Shown here: positions 41,598 through 51,840 of the stretch, piece after piece
Layout: each line of letters starts with the position of its first letter
Numbering within the stretch: the stretch's first letter is position 1
Source of the DNA: Neckera pumila
Lineage: Eukaryota > Streptophyta > Bryopsida > Hypnales > Neckeraceae
Direction: 5' to 3'
Length of the DNA: 64,000 bases
Assembly: GCA_963969595.1 (NCBI GenBank)
Contig: OZ018408.1
Location: forward strand, 44,827,022-44,891,021
The notes under the pieces: model-generated
The model's input: the letters and a program-made list of their open reading frames with translations, nothing else
The model's database searches: none
What the model was told of the DNA's origin: nothing
Made by a program: the position numbers and the translations under genes

Positions 41598-43588
41598 TCA
41601 AGAATAGTCCAAGGAGATAATTGGCCACGTACTTAGTTTCAGCCGCCACAAAGCTTCTCGAATGTCTTCAAAACTCGGTCGGTCAAAAGGATTCTGAGCC
41701 CAACACTTCTCAATCAGCTCCTTCAATTTCTCCGGATATTCAAAAGGAAGCGAAATCTCTCCACGCATGACCTTCTGAATGTTAGCAAATGTCAATGGCA
41801 TGTCACTCCCGAAAGGAAGCCTTCCAGTGAAGATCTCGAAGCATGTCAGCCCAAAGCTGTACACATCTGCAGACCATGAGTAGCTATCCTCCGACTCCCA
41901 AACCTCTGGAGCCATGTATTTGGTCGTTCCTTGCTTTCTAGTGTGAAAATGGGAACCTTCATCTCCGCTTTTGGAGGATCCAAAATCGATTAGTTTGATG
42001 GTATAGTAAAATGGCACACCGCTACTAAGAGATAGTGAGTATTTTCGACTAGCAAGAATATTTCTCGGTTTAAGATCCCGGTGTAGTACTCGACACTTGT
42101 GCAAGTGAACCATGGCTTCTACGATCTGCAATGCAATGTCCACTGCTACCCAAAAAGGAAAAGGAGGTCGACTACTGGAAATTGCTCCATCATCTCTAGT
42201 CAGATGTTCGGTAATCAAATCATGTAGGTCAGACTCCATGTGCTCAGTCACAAGACAACACTCCCGAAAGCAAGTAAGATCCCGTCGATCCTCCTTGTAT
42301 GCATATCCATCCACTCCACGACATTTGGATGTTGTACTCTCGCTAAGAAACCTGTTTCTGCAATTGCAGAAACTTTTGATACATTCGACATTGTCGAGAG
42401 TGCCACAGTCTCTCCCAACCAATCGCACCTCTGGACGCTTTTAGAAATTCCGTTTCTGGAACTGGAGCCTGGAACCTGAACAAAACTAGTATCGGGATTG
42501 TCAATGACAAAAACATCCAGAGGTGAAAAGGATGCAGGGCTGCAGGAGCTTGGTTGCAACCTCTTCCTCCAGATGGCTTCAAGTTCAACTTTATTAACTG
42601 ATTTTGTCCTCCGCACGAGTGAAGTGATAGGATTCAAGAATTTGGAGGAGGTGCTAGGAGATCTGCTCAGCTTCCGGTCTAGAGAAGAACGCAAAGCTTC
42701 CCGATCAGCATTTTGTCGACGAACATCTGCTTCTAAACTCTCGTCTTCAGTCGCATCCAAACGATTTCTGCAATCTGAGTATACGAGCCTACACCTCTCC
42801 TCGCACCATTTCCAGTTGTCAAGGCTACGTGGTTTCCCTTCAGATACACTACAAATTAAATCCACGCTCCAATCCAAATAGCGTATCGCTAAAGCAAATT
42901 TCGAAAAAGTTGGTACACAAGGTGGTAGTGAAGACAAGGCAAAAGCAGCCTTGTTATAAGAACTCTCACCACATGAACGTAGCAATGCTTCCCCTTCATG
43001 CATAGACAATATGAATGGAGACATTATAAGCCCGTCTAAAGAGATTGTGAAACGACGCTTCCTTGGATCTTGAGATTCCATAAATAAGGCTTCCAAGTCC
43101 CCTTGGGAAAAGTTCCGGAATTCTAATTCCGCTCGACTCACTCGTTCCACTGCTTCCTGATACTTCTTCAATAAATGTTTACACTGGTTGTGCCATATCC
43201 TCACGTTTTTCTCCAGCTCCCCCATAGTCTGCAAGAGATCCTCCACCACATACCACAAGAAATTAAGGGGGCTGGCCCAGAAGCTCAGACCATTTGTCTT
43301 GAGATCCCTCCTCGGAGTCATTACGCAAGAGTAAGCATTGTCCACATTTTCAAATATAGTGATCTGTTTGCTTTCATATAAGTCGCGGTTGGAATAAACG
43401 GGGTCCAGCTGCATGTCCCCAGTCATAAATTTTAAAAGGGGAAACCCTGTATCCCTAACAAAGACAGTGTTCCAGCGAATAATACCATCTCCCTTGGGAA
43501 CAAGAGCGTACTTAAGACCGTTGTAATTGACAATAAGTTCAGAATCGGTGTAATTCACTAGCATAGTATATCGCCACCCAGCATCCAT
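41598..43588 (-). CDS. Atypical protein kinase with long N-terminal region, with one apparent frameshift
   Basis: Single long coding exon. The chosen start is the ATG of MDAGWRYTMLVNYTDSE (43588), because a good acceptor (TTTTTCAG at about 43617) lies just upstream; an in-frame ATG at 43642 is the alternative. Residues up to about 400 have no family I can name firmly. They include a likely coiled coil (ELEKNVRIWHNQCKHLLKKY) and a WSVDLICSVSEGK...WCEERCRLVYSD segment that loosely recalls plant DUF1221 kinases. The kinase part has HRDLKPRN, LIDFGSS, YMAPEVWES, ADVYSFGLTCFEIFTGRLPF and RPSFEDI. The glycine loop and VAIK lysine are not visible in the expected region (CDWLGETVALSTMSN), so phosphotransfer ability is doubtful. 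Near 42307 the frame slips between QHPNVVEWM and GYAYKEDRRDL, as if one G were missing. Duplicated leader segments lie upstream. Confidence 0.75.
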
Positions 43589-43712
43589 CTCTACATTCGA
43601 GGGGCATTGACAATCTGAAAAACCACATGCAGCGTAAGTCACTCTTTATCCCCAAACCAGCTTGTTGTCCAATCAGAAGAATTCACTCCTAAGAACTGAA
43701 AAATGATGAACC

Positions 43713-44212
43713 AAGAAGTGCAAAGCCAGAGAAAAGAAGCCTCGGCTAAACATATTGAACTCTTACCTACAAGACAAGTTAAGGCAGTCCCGAATCGTCG
43801 CTGCTGTAGAAACACATTTAGAGTTTAATTCAAGGCTGCATAGGAAGGCCAAGGCGCCCAAACCGTAGGCTCCTCCCGTCAAGTCGGGCCTTACATTCGG
43901 TCCATACCTCCAATCTGCCCACACAAAATTGGAAAATCGAAAAAACGGAAATCGGCTGCATGAGAAATGAGTGTCACTTGCAGAGTACCAAGAGCGGAGA
44001 TCAACGGATAGACTAAGAAGTGCAAAGCCTGAGAATTGAAGCTTCCGTTAAACAGATCAAACGCTTACCAACAAAACAGTCCCAAATCGTCGCTGCTGCA
44101 CAAACCAAATTAGGGCTTAATTCAAGGTTGCAGAGGGTGGAGTTGCAAAAAAAGAATTCTAAGCACGTCAAGCCAAGCCTTGCATATCTCCGATGTGCCC
44201 ACACAAACACTT
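43713..44212 (-). repeat. Tandem duplication of the leader/first-exon region of the kinase gene
   Basis: 43713-43930 and 44015-44212 are imperfect direct repeats about 300 bases apart. They share AAGAAGTGCAAAGCC, a CAGTCC(C/A)AATCGTCGCTGCTG block, TTAATTCAAGG(C/T)TGCA and TGCCCACACAAA. On the minus strand each copy has a potential splice donor, TTGTAG|GTAAGAG at about 43766 and TTGTTG|GTAAGCG at about 44068, able to pair with the acceptor at about 43617. This looks like two alternative non-coding first exons. Confidence 0.6.
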
Positions 44213-44578
44213 GATCGAGAAAGGAGTCTCACGTGAAGAGCACTGACGTCAGTGGAAATTGACGGAACCTTACGAGCACAACAGATTCGGTGTCTCGGAA
44301 ACCACGCACCCGGAGCTTGACATCCAGTGTTACACATTGCCACACTAAAGCTTCAGCGCTTGTGGAACATCCACGCTGAAAACCATCTCGATCATCTTCT
44401 TCACGCAACAATGAAGACGTAACTTACAGTAACTCTTTGGCAAGATGCACAAGCGCAAACAACTTGAGGCCCAATTTACAACAGATTCAAAGGTGAGGGG
44501 CAAAATTTTGGAAGGTTTGGATTGGCTGAATTCCAGAAGTCTTTGGTTTCCAAGACATGAGGTCCAGGGTCTTCCAAA

Positions 44579-44721
44579 GGAAGAACGGGGAGGCGTTACC
44601 CTCCTCAGTAATCCTCCCTAGGGTGTTTCTTCACCCCTCTTTTCTTAAAACACAATGTCAAGGGGGTGAAGAAACACCCTAGGAAAGATTACCGGGGAGG
44701 GTAACGCCTCCCCGTTCTTCC
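44579..44721. repeat. Long inverted repeat (about 60-base arms, ~24-base loop)
   Basis: The left arm starts GGAAGAACGGGGAGGCGTTA and ends near CTTCACCCC (44637). The right arm, 44661-44721, is its reverse complement with about five mismatches. GC-rich compared with its surroundings. A transcript from either strand would form a strong, slightly imperfect hairpin of MIRNA-precursor size; it could equally be a young foldback element. No reading frame. Confidence 0.9.
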
Positions 44722-45417
44722 TGTATTCAAGAAGTTCCAATGATGTTGAGCGCACTTTTGTTCTATGTGGCAAAAAAGTTCTCAAATTTAGAGCCTTTGG
44801 AATTATAGTCAGATCTATGAGAGTCCAGAAGTGTTGTATTAACCTATAAATTCTTTGTTTGGTGTCCATAAGATGACAAAGAATCCTTCTAATATGACAA
44901 AAGTGCAACTATTCATTTTGTATTGTTGTAAAAAGGAGAGGTCTTCTACAATAAATTGACTTCCAATGAGTGCTTTAAGGGTTATCCGTCCTTTAAGGGT
45001 TAATTCTTTGCTAAAAAGTTACTCCTTGCTCAAAAGTGCTATGGAGTGTTTTTTTCATTTTTCATTTTTTTATTCTTGCCTTTCATGCCTTCTTGGCAAG
45101 TTACACCAATTGAAAGGTCATGACCTCCAAAAGACAACTCCTTGATGGCAAACGAGGAGGCTTAGAAAGAGAAACTTCTTAATTTTTTGACCCCCTTGTT
45201 TTCGGTGTAAAATAGGCCGAAGGTAACCAAATGTACCCATAATGGATTGTAACCCAATTTGGACCCCTAGTTTAGGATTTTATTTTGCTCTCTTGCATTC
45301 TAATGTAGTAGAAATTGCACACATTCTAGAATTAGAGCTCAAAGGGTTCAAATTGAGTTGAAAAGGCACCATCTTTTGAATTAAGTGGACATCACCATGA
45401 ACATGGCAAAAGGTCTA

Positions 45418-46255
45418 ACAACCCCTAGAAGACCAAACACCAATTTTTTGGCAACATAGCAATTTTGGGCAGCTCACTACAAATGGAAATTTTAATTTTT
45501 TTTCTTTAAAATTTTCACACAGGATGTGCTTGAGGAATAGCTCCAAGGTCCAAAAAATTTCATAAGTTATGAGGAGTTTGAGTTTGAGTTTGAGTTCTAT
45601 ATGGGTAAAATATTATTGCATTCCATTTGGATTAACGAGTCAAAAGTTATGAGGAGTTTCAGTTTGAGGGTAGTTATGGAATCTCTACTCTAAAAAACAC
45701 TTTGAAGTCCTTTATCTAACTCCTTTTTCAATACTTTTGGAAAAAATAAAAAGCATTGGATGTAGATTGATTATTACAATATTACAACTGTTGGAATTGG
45801 CATTTTTCAATTCCATAATTAAATTCTTGACAATTTAGTATTTTGAGTTATTCTCTACTTCTTCCTACTTAGCATTTTTTTTCCTATATGTTGTACAATT
45901 GTAAATGATCTGAAAATTTTCAAGCATGTAGACAACTTGCCTTGAAGAATGAATCCAAAGAGTAACCACCATTTTAAACATTCTTTTTATACAAATGTGA
46001 CCTTGTGAAGGGCAGCTGCTTGGATTTTTGCAGTGGCAAAAAAAGGATTTTGTCAATTCAAACACTATTATCTTGCAATCTACACGGTGAAAAATTTTGA
46101 AATTCTTTCCACATCTTCTTAAACCTGCGCATTACAAGATCCCACAATTAAATGTAATCAAAAATGTTGTTTTTCTAAAATTTGGTACTTGTATTAGAAA
46201 TGGCAGTTTTAGAGCGCTTTTGGTGAAAACATAGTCAAAAACATTTAGGGGTAAA
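45418..46255 (+). mobile_element. TTAA-type element, copy 5, decayed ends
   Basis: The left edge ACAACCCCTAGAAGACC and right edge ACATTTAGGGGTAAA are mutated versions of the family ends. The interior follows the family in plus orientation ('ttgggcagctcactac', 'ttccatttggattaacgag', 'ttctctacttcttcctactta', 'atcttgcaatctacac', 'agaaatggcagttttagag'). No coding capacity. Confidence 0.6.
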
Positions 46256-47002
46256 AATTTCAAGGGATACTTTGGGAGTTCCAATGGAAATCCTTAAAAA
46301 ATTAAGAGAGGCGCGTTAGTATCCTAGAGGACAAGAATAGTCCCCTCTACATTCTACACTAGGAAACTATGTGATTTTGCTTTTTCCACCTATTACGCAT
46401 CATTCTTTCTTTTTTCAAAAATGAAATTACAATAAAATTTCAAAAACTATGAATTTTTTTGTATGTATTTCAAAAAATGATTTTCGATCTCTCTACTAAG
46501 AATATCATAACTATTGCACATAAACAAAAAGTTCTTTTTACCTTTTAATTTGATTTAATTGAATAAATTCTATAAAGAAATTTGGATTCACAATAGATAG
46601 CTTCAAAATTTATAAAGGTAAGAACACTTGAAATTGTCTAAATAAGGTGTGAGAGTATGGTTTGTTCTAGAATTGCAATCAATTGGTTAGGTTTTGTTGG
46701 TAGTCAAAAGTGGATTCTAGATTCTTTGCCAATGTTTTGTTTAGACACTATAAATTAGCCTATGAATTTTCAATGTAATAAAAATAGATTCTACCAAATT
46801 CAATCCAAGGCTCTCATGAATAGAGGATGTACACTTTACACATGAAATCTTGAACCATCAATTTCGATCAATTTTAGAAATAGGACACAATTATGTGCAG
46901 TAACCTTAGCTTGCTCAAATATTTTTTGGATGTCACATAGAAGTCATCCAAGGACCACCTCTTACTCATTCCTCTTACTACTAGACCCAACTAGCAGCTT
47001 CA

Positions 47003-48533
47003 TTAACCCCTAAAGGACCGTTGTCCGGTTGGGGGACAAATGCATTTTTGGGCAGTTACCTATGGGCTGAAATTTTGTCATGATTTTTTGAAACTTTTTT
47101 TAAAGATAGAAAAATTGATAAGCTTTGTGGAAATGTAATTTTTTTCACAATCGGTGCCTGGGAAAAAAAGTTATGACCAAATAAGCTCAAAATAGGGGAT
47201 GGTAGGCAACCAAAAAAATGGACAAAAATTTGAATTTAAAAAAAAAAAAAAAAAATTCTCATAAATTATATTTTAGTCTATTTGGAAAGCTTTGATTCAT
47301 TTCATTTGGATTTGTTATGAGAAAGTTCTGGACATTCTTGTTTTTTGGGCATTTAGAGTAGAGCATCTTCTTGAAGAAAAAAAACTTCTAGGAAACATTT
47401 CTAAATGCAATTTTTCAAATTTTTCAGTTTTTTTTTTATTCATGGTTTATATTACTTGCTAGAACAGTCTCACCATTGGGATTAGTGTTTTTAAATTCCA
47501 TATAAAAGATATTAATATTTTAGATTTTTCTTCTATCTCGTACCTACTTCTACTTAACAATTTTTTAAAGAATGAAAATTAAGTTTTTTTGGATTTTTTT
47601 TCCTAGATTCTCAACTCAATTCTCCACTATAAAGATTTAAAGCTCAAAACTTTGTAGTGCAAAAGTTTAAAGTTAAAAATGTTTAAAGTCAAAAAATCTA
47701 GTCCCGCAAGGTGCAAAAAAAACTTGTTTTTTCCACTTTAATCCCTAAATGCCCAAGGCCTATTTTGGGCTTCCTGGAATTTGCTCTAAATTGAACAAAA
47801 TGCCAAAATTTTGATAAGTTGTATCAATTTTTATTGAATTGTAACCGTACAAATTCAAACTAGACATGTTAGAGATCTCATAGGAAAAGAAAACACAACA
47901 ATATCACTTATGGAGTAAAAGATTATAATGTTTGACCATGAGGGTGCTAAAACTGCAAAAATCTTTCAATCTTCTTTACACAAATCAAGTCTAAGAAATT
48001 GGTGACTAAAAAAATATGAGGTTAAAGGACCTAACTTGTATAACCTTGATCAATTTATGGCTTCTTAAAATATACTCTACAATTTTTTTAAATGAATTTT
48101 GAATGTGATTTTTTCTCCAAGATCTAGTGTATTTGAGGCTCATTTCCAAGAGCTCTCAACACTACGGGAAGTCAAGATTGCAATGGGAACCCTTGTACAA
48201 AAACTTGAATAGAAAAATCAATATCATTTATTTTCAAGATTGGATTTTTGGTGCTAAAACTAGACTTCAAGAAGAACTTTCTAAAAATATAACTACTAAA
48301 AATTGCAACTTGATTAGGTTTTATTTAACTTCAAAATTTTGCAAACACCAAATTTTGGTACCTTGGGCATTTAGGGGTTAAACGCAAATATCTTGCAATC
48401 TGTGGAGTCAAAAATTCTGAAATTTTTTCCACACACTCTCATATTAGTTAGGTGTAAGATCCTGCGGTTAGATAGAAACGGCAGTTTTGAGTGTTTTGGG
48501 GCAGAAAAAGGGCCTTGGTCCTTCAGGGGTTAA
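47003..48533 (+). mobile_element. TTAA-type element, copy 6, carrying a nested element
   Basis: Both edges are exact TTAA. Left TTAACCCCTAAAGGACCG and right (reverse complement) TTAACCCCTGAAGGACCA form a good terminal inverted repeat. The interior is about 890 bp once the insertion at 47738-48381 is removed, matching the 879-bp copy at 8461-9339. No transposase. Confidence 0.85.
47738..48381 (+). mobile_element. Second-subfamily TTAA element nested in copy 6 (644 bp)
   Basis: Bounded by TTAA at 47738-47741 and 48378-48381. Ends are TTAATCCCTAAATGCCCAAG and, inverted, TTAACCCCTAAATGCCCAAG, near-perfect over 20 bases. The interior matches 10234-10865. The outer element resumes in register immediately after the right TTAA, with ACGCAAATATCTTGCAATC. 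In the uninterrupted copy at 3491-4742 the same position has a single TTAA followed by ACGCAGATATTTTGCAA (read on the element strand). Confidence 0.9.
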
Positions 48534-48993
48534 GAATTTTAAAAATAATGCCAAACTTTTTTGGGTCTTTTTTCAAATGAAAAATAAAAAATGGGGAAAA
48601 AAAGAATCTTGCATTGTCACAATTGAAAAAGTCACATTGAACTAAATGAGGAAAAATTTGATTTCTTGCACCAACAAAGATGTTGGCTTCCTTGATGTCT
48701 CAAGTTTATTGCTTTGACCTGTGCAATCTAAAGTGGCCGTAAGGCTAACTCCCTGGTGTGGCGCTCCCATGGACTTCATTCTCCAGTGTTCATTAGGGGC
48801 AGCCGGCCTTAAAAAAATGTTCTTCTGAGTCATGATTGGCAAATGTTCTATAAAGTAGAGAAAAATTCAAATTTCTACATCTGCTTGACATTCCTAAAAA
48901 AGTGATTTGCAGGGTATCCTCACTGCCTACCCTCCACAGAATATGGAGCAATGGGTTTCCTTTGAGGTCTTTGATTTGTATAAGGTTGCCAAC

Positions 48994-51840
48994 TCATAAA
49001 CTGTTCACTAACTTCAATTGAGACGGAGGGTCTACGTGTAGAAAGAAGCTTGTTCCTACAATGAAGTAGCATAGCACCAGCATGACACCTTTGAAGTAAT
49101 TTGCAGTTCCTTCCTGCCAAACGCAATGGCAGTGTGTTACTCTTTTCAATATGGCTCAAGAATCTCGAGCACAACCAGAACTTGGTCCAGGACTTAAGAC
49201 CATCATATGAACAAAGCTGAAAAATGAAAAGCAAAATACATTCGCTGTACAAACTGCAAGGTCAGAAAAAAACTGGTGATATGGTAGGAAGAGTGTGAAT
49301 CGTACCAGCAGTATGAATGCCACCACAAGTACAGAGATAAAGAGTACCGCTGTCTCAAATAACTTGAAGTTGAGATCCATGGACACTCTCATGGGCCATC
49401 CAAGTATAACACAGACTGGAATCTGCAGAGAGTAAAAAATGTTTCAAACTATCATGAATGAAAACGAGACCAGAAAGTTTAGATCAGCCAAGATGAGAGT
49501 CTCTTTTGACACTTTGACAAATATTAAGAACTCTTGATAGGGTTTGGACGCTGCATGATTACACTCAGGAGGGGAAAAGATGTTCTCACCACAAGCATAG
49601 ATATTTGGATGGAGGAGCCGATTGCCACAGCCAGGGACAGGTCCTGGCATTTCACGCGGTTTAAATGAAGACCATCAGTTCTGGTTTCCGCAAGAATGAT
49701 TTCAAAGTATAAAGAGTAGCTTCAACTTGGCAGACGGCATGAATCTGCAAAATTGGGATACAACTTCTCTCTATGGTGCACCACAAATGAGCCTATTTGA
49801 TACTAGAACTGTTAGGGATCTGATACAGGCTCCCATACCGACCCCTGTTACCAGCATCGACTCCTGCATTCATATACTTAAGATTGGATTTAGTAGCAAG
49901 TGACGTAAGTATGACTTTGCTAAGTATCTAACTATGGCCAATTGATAAGTGAAGTGAACGATGGAAAACGTACCAGCTTATCTTTGATTGCGAATATAAC
50001 AGCACTTGTGTGCTCAGCCGCGTTCCCCACAATGGGTAGAATGACGACGCTGATAAATTCAACAGGTATGTGCCACGCCTCCGAAGCGTCCTGGCAGCAG
50101 AAAGTATCAGGATTGTAGATCATTAGCAGCACTGATCAATTTCTTCTCTCTAGTTTCCATCTGAAGTAGAATTTTGCTTAAAACGACATATCTTCAGAGA
50201 ATATAGCCGTCGTTAGGTCACTTCATAAACATACCTGTATAGCATTAACGATGTATTCGGAAAGGATAGATATGAAGACAGTCAGAACAGCCAGCCAGAA
50301 AAGAGCACTCCATGTATCGACTTCAGACTCTGACTCTGTAGTTTCGGCAGTCTCGATGTCCTGCAATCACGTTTTAGCTTTGATTTTAGTACAATTCATT
50401 AACTACACTAGCAAGCCCTAAATACAAAATGGTTGGGACGTCAAGCAAAGGATCTTACATGTTGATAGCAAAACCATAATTAGGGTTTCAAAGTTCAACA
50501 AGTAGTCCAGCTTCCTTGTAGAAATAGAAATGGGGGATTTGTTTTCACCTCTTCTCGAAGGGGAGGAGGATTTCTGATTTGAAAAAAAATGTAACCAGCA
50601 TACGCCACGAGCATGACGCAGCTGGTGATTCTTGACAGCATAAGCTCAGACTTCCCCGAATGAAGCTCCGTCCGTGTTGCGTGAAGGACAGCAGGGAAGA
50701 GAGCGCACATGACAGCCATCAACAGCAAGCTCGAGTTCAAATGAGCTGCCGCCTGGATACACTCCATTCCAAGCCATTGTCAGAACTGACCAGAATGGCA
50801 CTCCATTGATCAAGAAAAAAAAAATTCGAAGTTCCTGAAGCCGCCATAGCATGGGACTCAACGAAGAAAACGACACAAAAAAACTGCTCGCCTTATCAAA
50901 CTTTTGCTCTTTCTTTGAAGTTGCAAACCCTCCGAATAGGAAGGCACACCCCAGCACCAGCAGCATGTTGGACAAAATGGATCCTAAAAGCGACAGCTGC
51001 ACCACTCGGATCATGTTGTTTCGCAGCGCAAACACGCAGATGATCAGCTCGGTTGCATTGCCAAATGTCGCATTCAAGAGACCTCCCACTGCGAAGAAGC
51101 GTAGTCATCATTCCATACGATTCTTCAAACATTGGCAGCAGAGTGAATAAGGTCAGTCCTAAGGAAATTGCATTTCAAACCAGTTACCAAAGTTCTTCTT
51201 CTGATGAACTAGATATAATTTTTGTTGCGGTGACGAGTGTACAAGTACCTGTAGGACCTGTAACGAACGCCAATTGTCTGATACACACGGAATTGTAAAC
51301 AGCCAACGATTTAGAAATTGCACTTGAAAGGCATAACCCTGTCCATATCACAAATCGTAAACAAACACTAAACTATAAAGGTATGTAGAACACGAAAGGA
51401 GAATAAGCTCACTCTGTCACGAATCCGAGTCGTTCCGCTAGCGGAACGATTCCTATCAAACTGAGAAGAAAAACCCACGACTGCAAACAAGAGATACAAA
51501 CCATTTGTCAGCTCCAAGAAGATGCGTCACATTGCGAGTGTCACATTGAATGAAATTGAAATTAGGGTCTGAAAATGAGAACGAAAAGAGACAGAAAGTA
51601 AGACAATGGCTATATCAACGTAGTTCCAATTCAATTCACAGAGCATTAGGTAAGACGACGCACATTTCCGATACGGAGTTGATCGCTCAGAATCGCCAAG
51701 GGAATGCAAACAAGCAAAACATTCAGAACCGTCCCGAAGAGGACCTGCTTCGCACTTTCAACAAATTTTAACGGCTGCACAGGAGGCATGGCTGGTGCCA
51801 TATCCAACATCGTCTTCACAACACAATTCCCCTGTTTCAT
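48994..51840 (-). CDS. Vacuolar-type Ca2+(cation)/H+ exchanger, CAX family
   Basis: Antiporter that moves Ca2+ or other divalent cations into the vacuole in exchange for protons. Ten exons sum to 402 codons plus stop: 51840-51664, 51480-51413, 51277-51249, 51088-50892, 50752-50549, 50360-50235, 50090-49974, 49643-49590, 49422-49306, 49113-48994. All phases agree. Diagnostic repeats are [20 protein letters not shown] in the first half and [20 protein letters not shown] in the second, the two selectivity motifs of the family. Other CAX-like blocks are [48 protein letters not shown] and [20 protein letters not shown]. Eleven or so hydrophobic segments are split by an acidic loop ([15 protein letters not shown]). 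The N-terminal tail is only about 25 residues before the first hydrophobic segment, shorter than the autoinhibitory tails known in Arabidopsis CAX1. Exon 4 ends at a GC donor (AAG|GCGAGC) instead of GT. Confidence 0.93.

Noticed and set aside
43588..43642. Upstream in-frame ATG (43642) as start of the kinase
   Set aside because: A strong intron acceptor (TTTTTCAG) falls between this ATG and the one at 43588, so the downstream start is more likely; not excluded.
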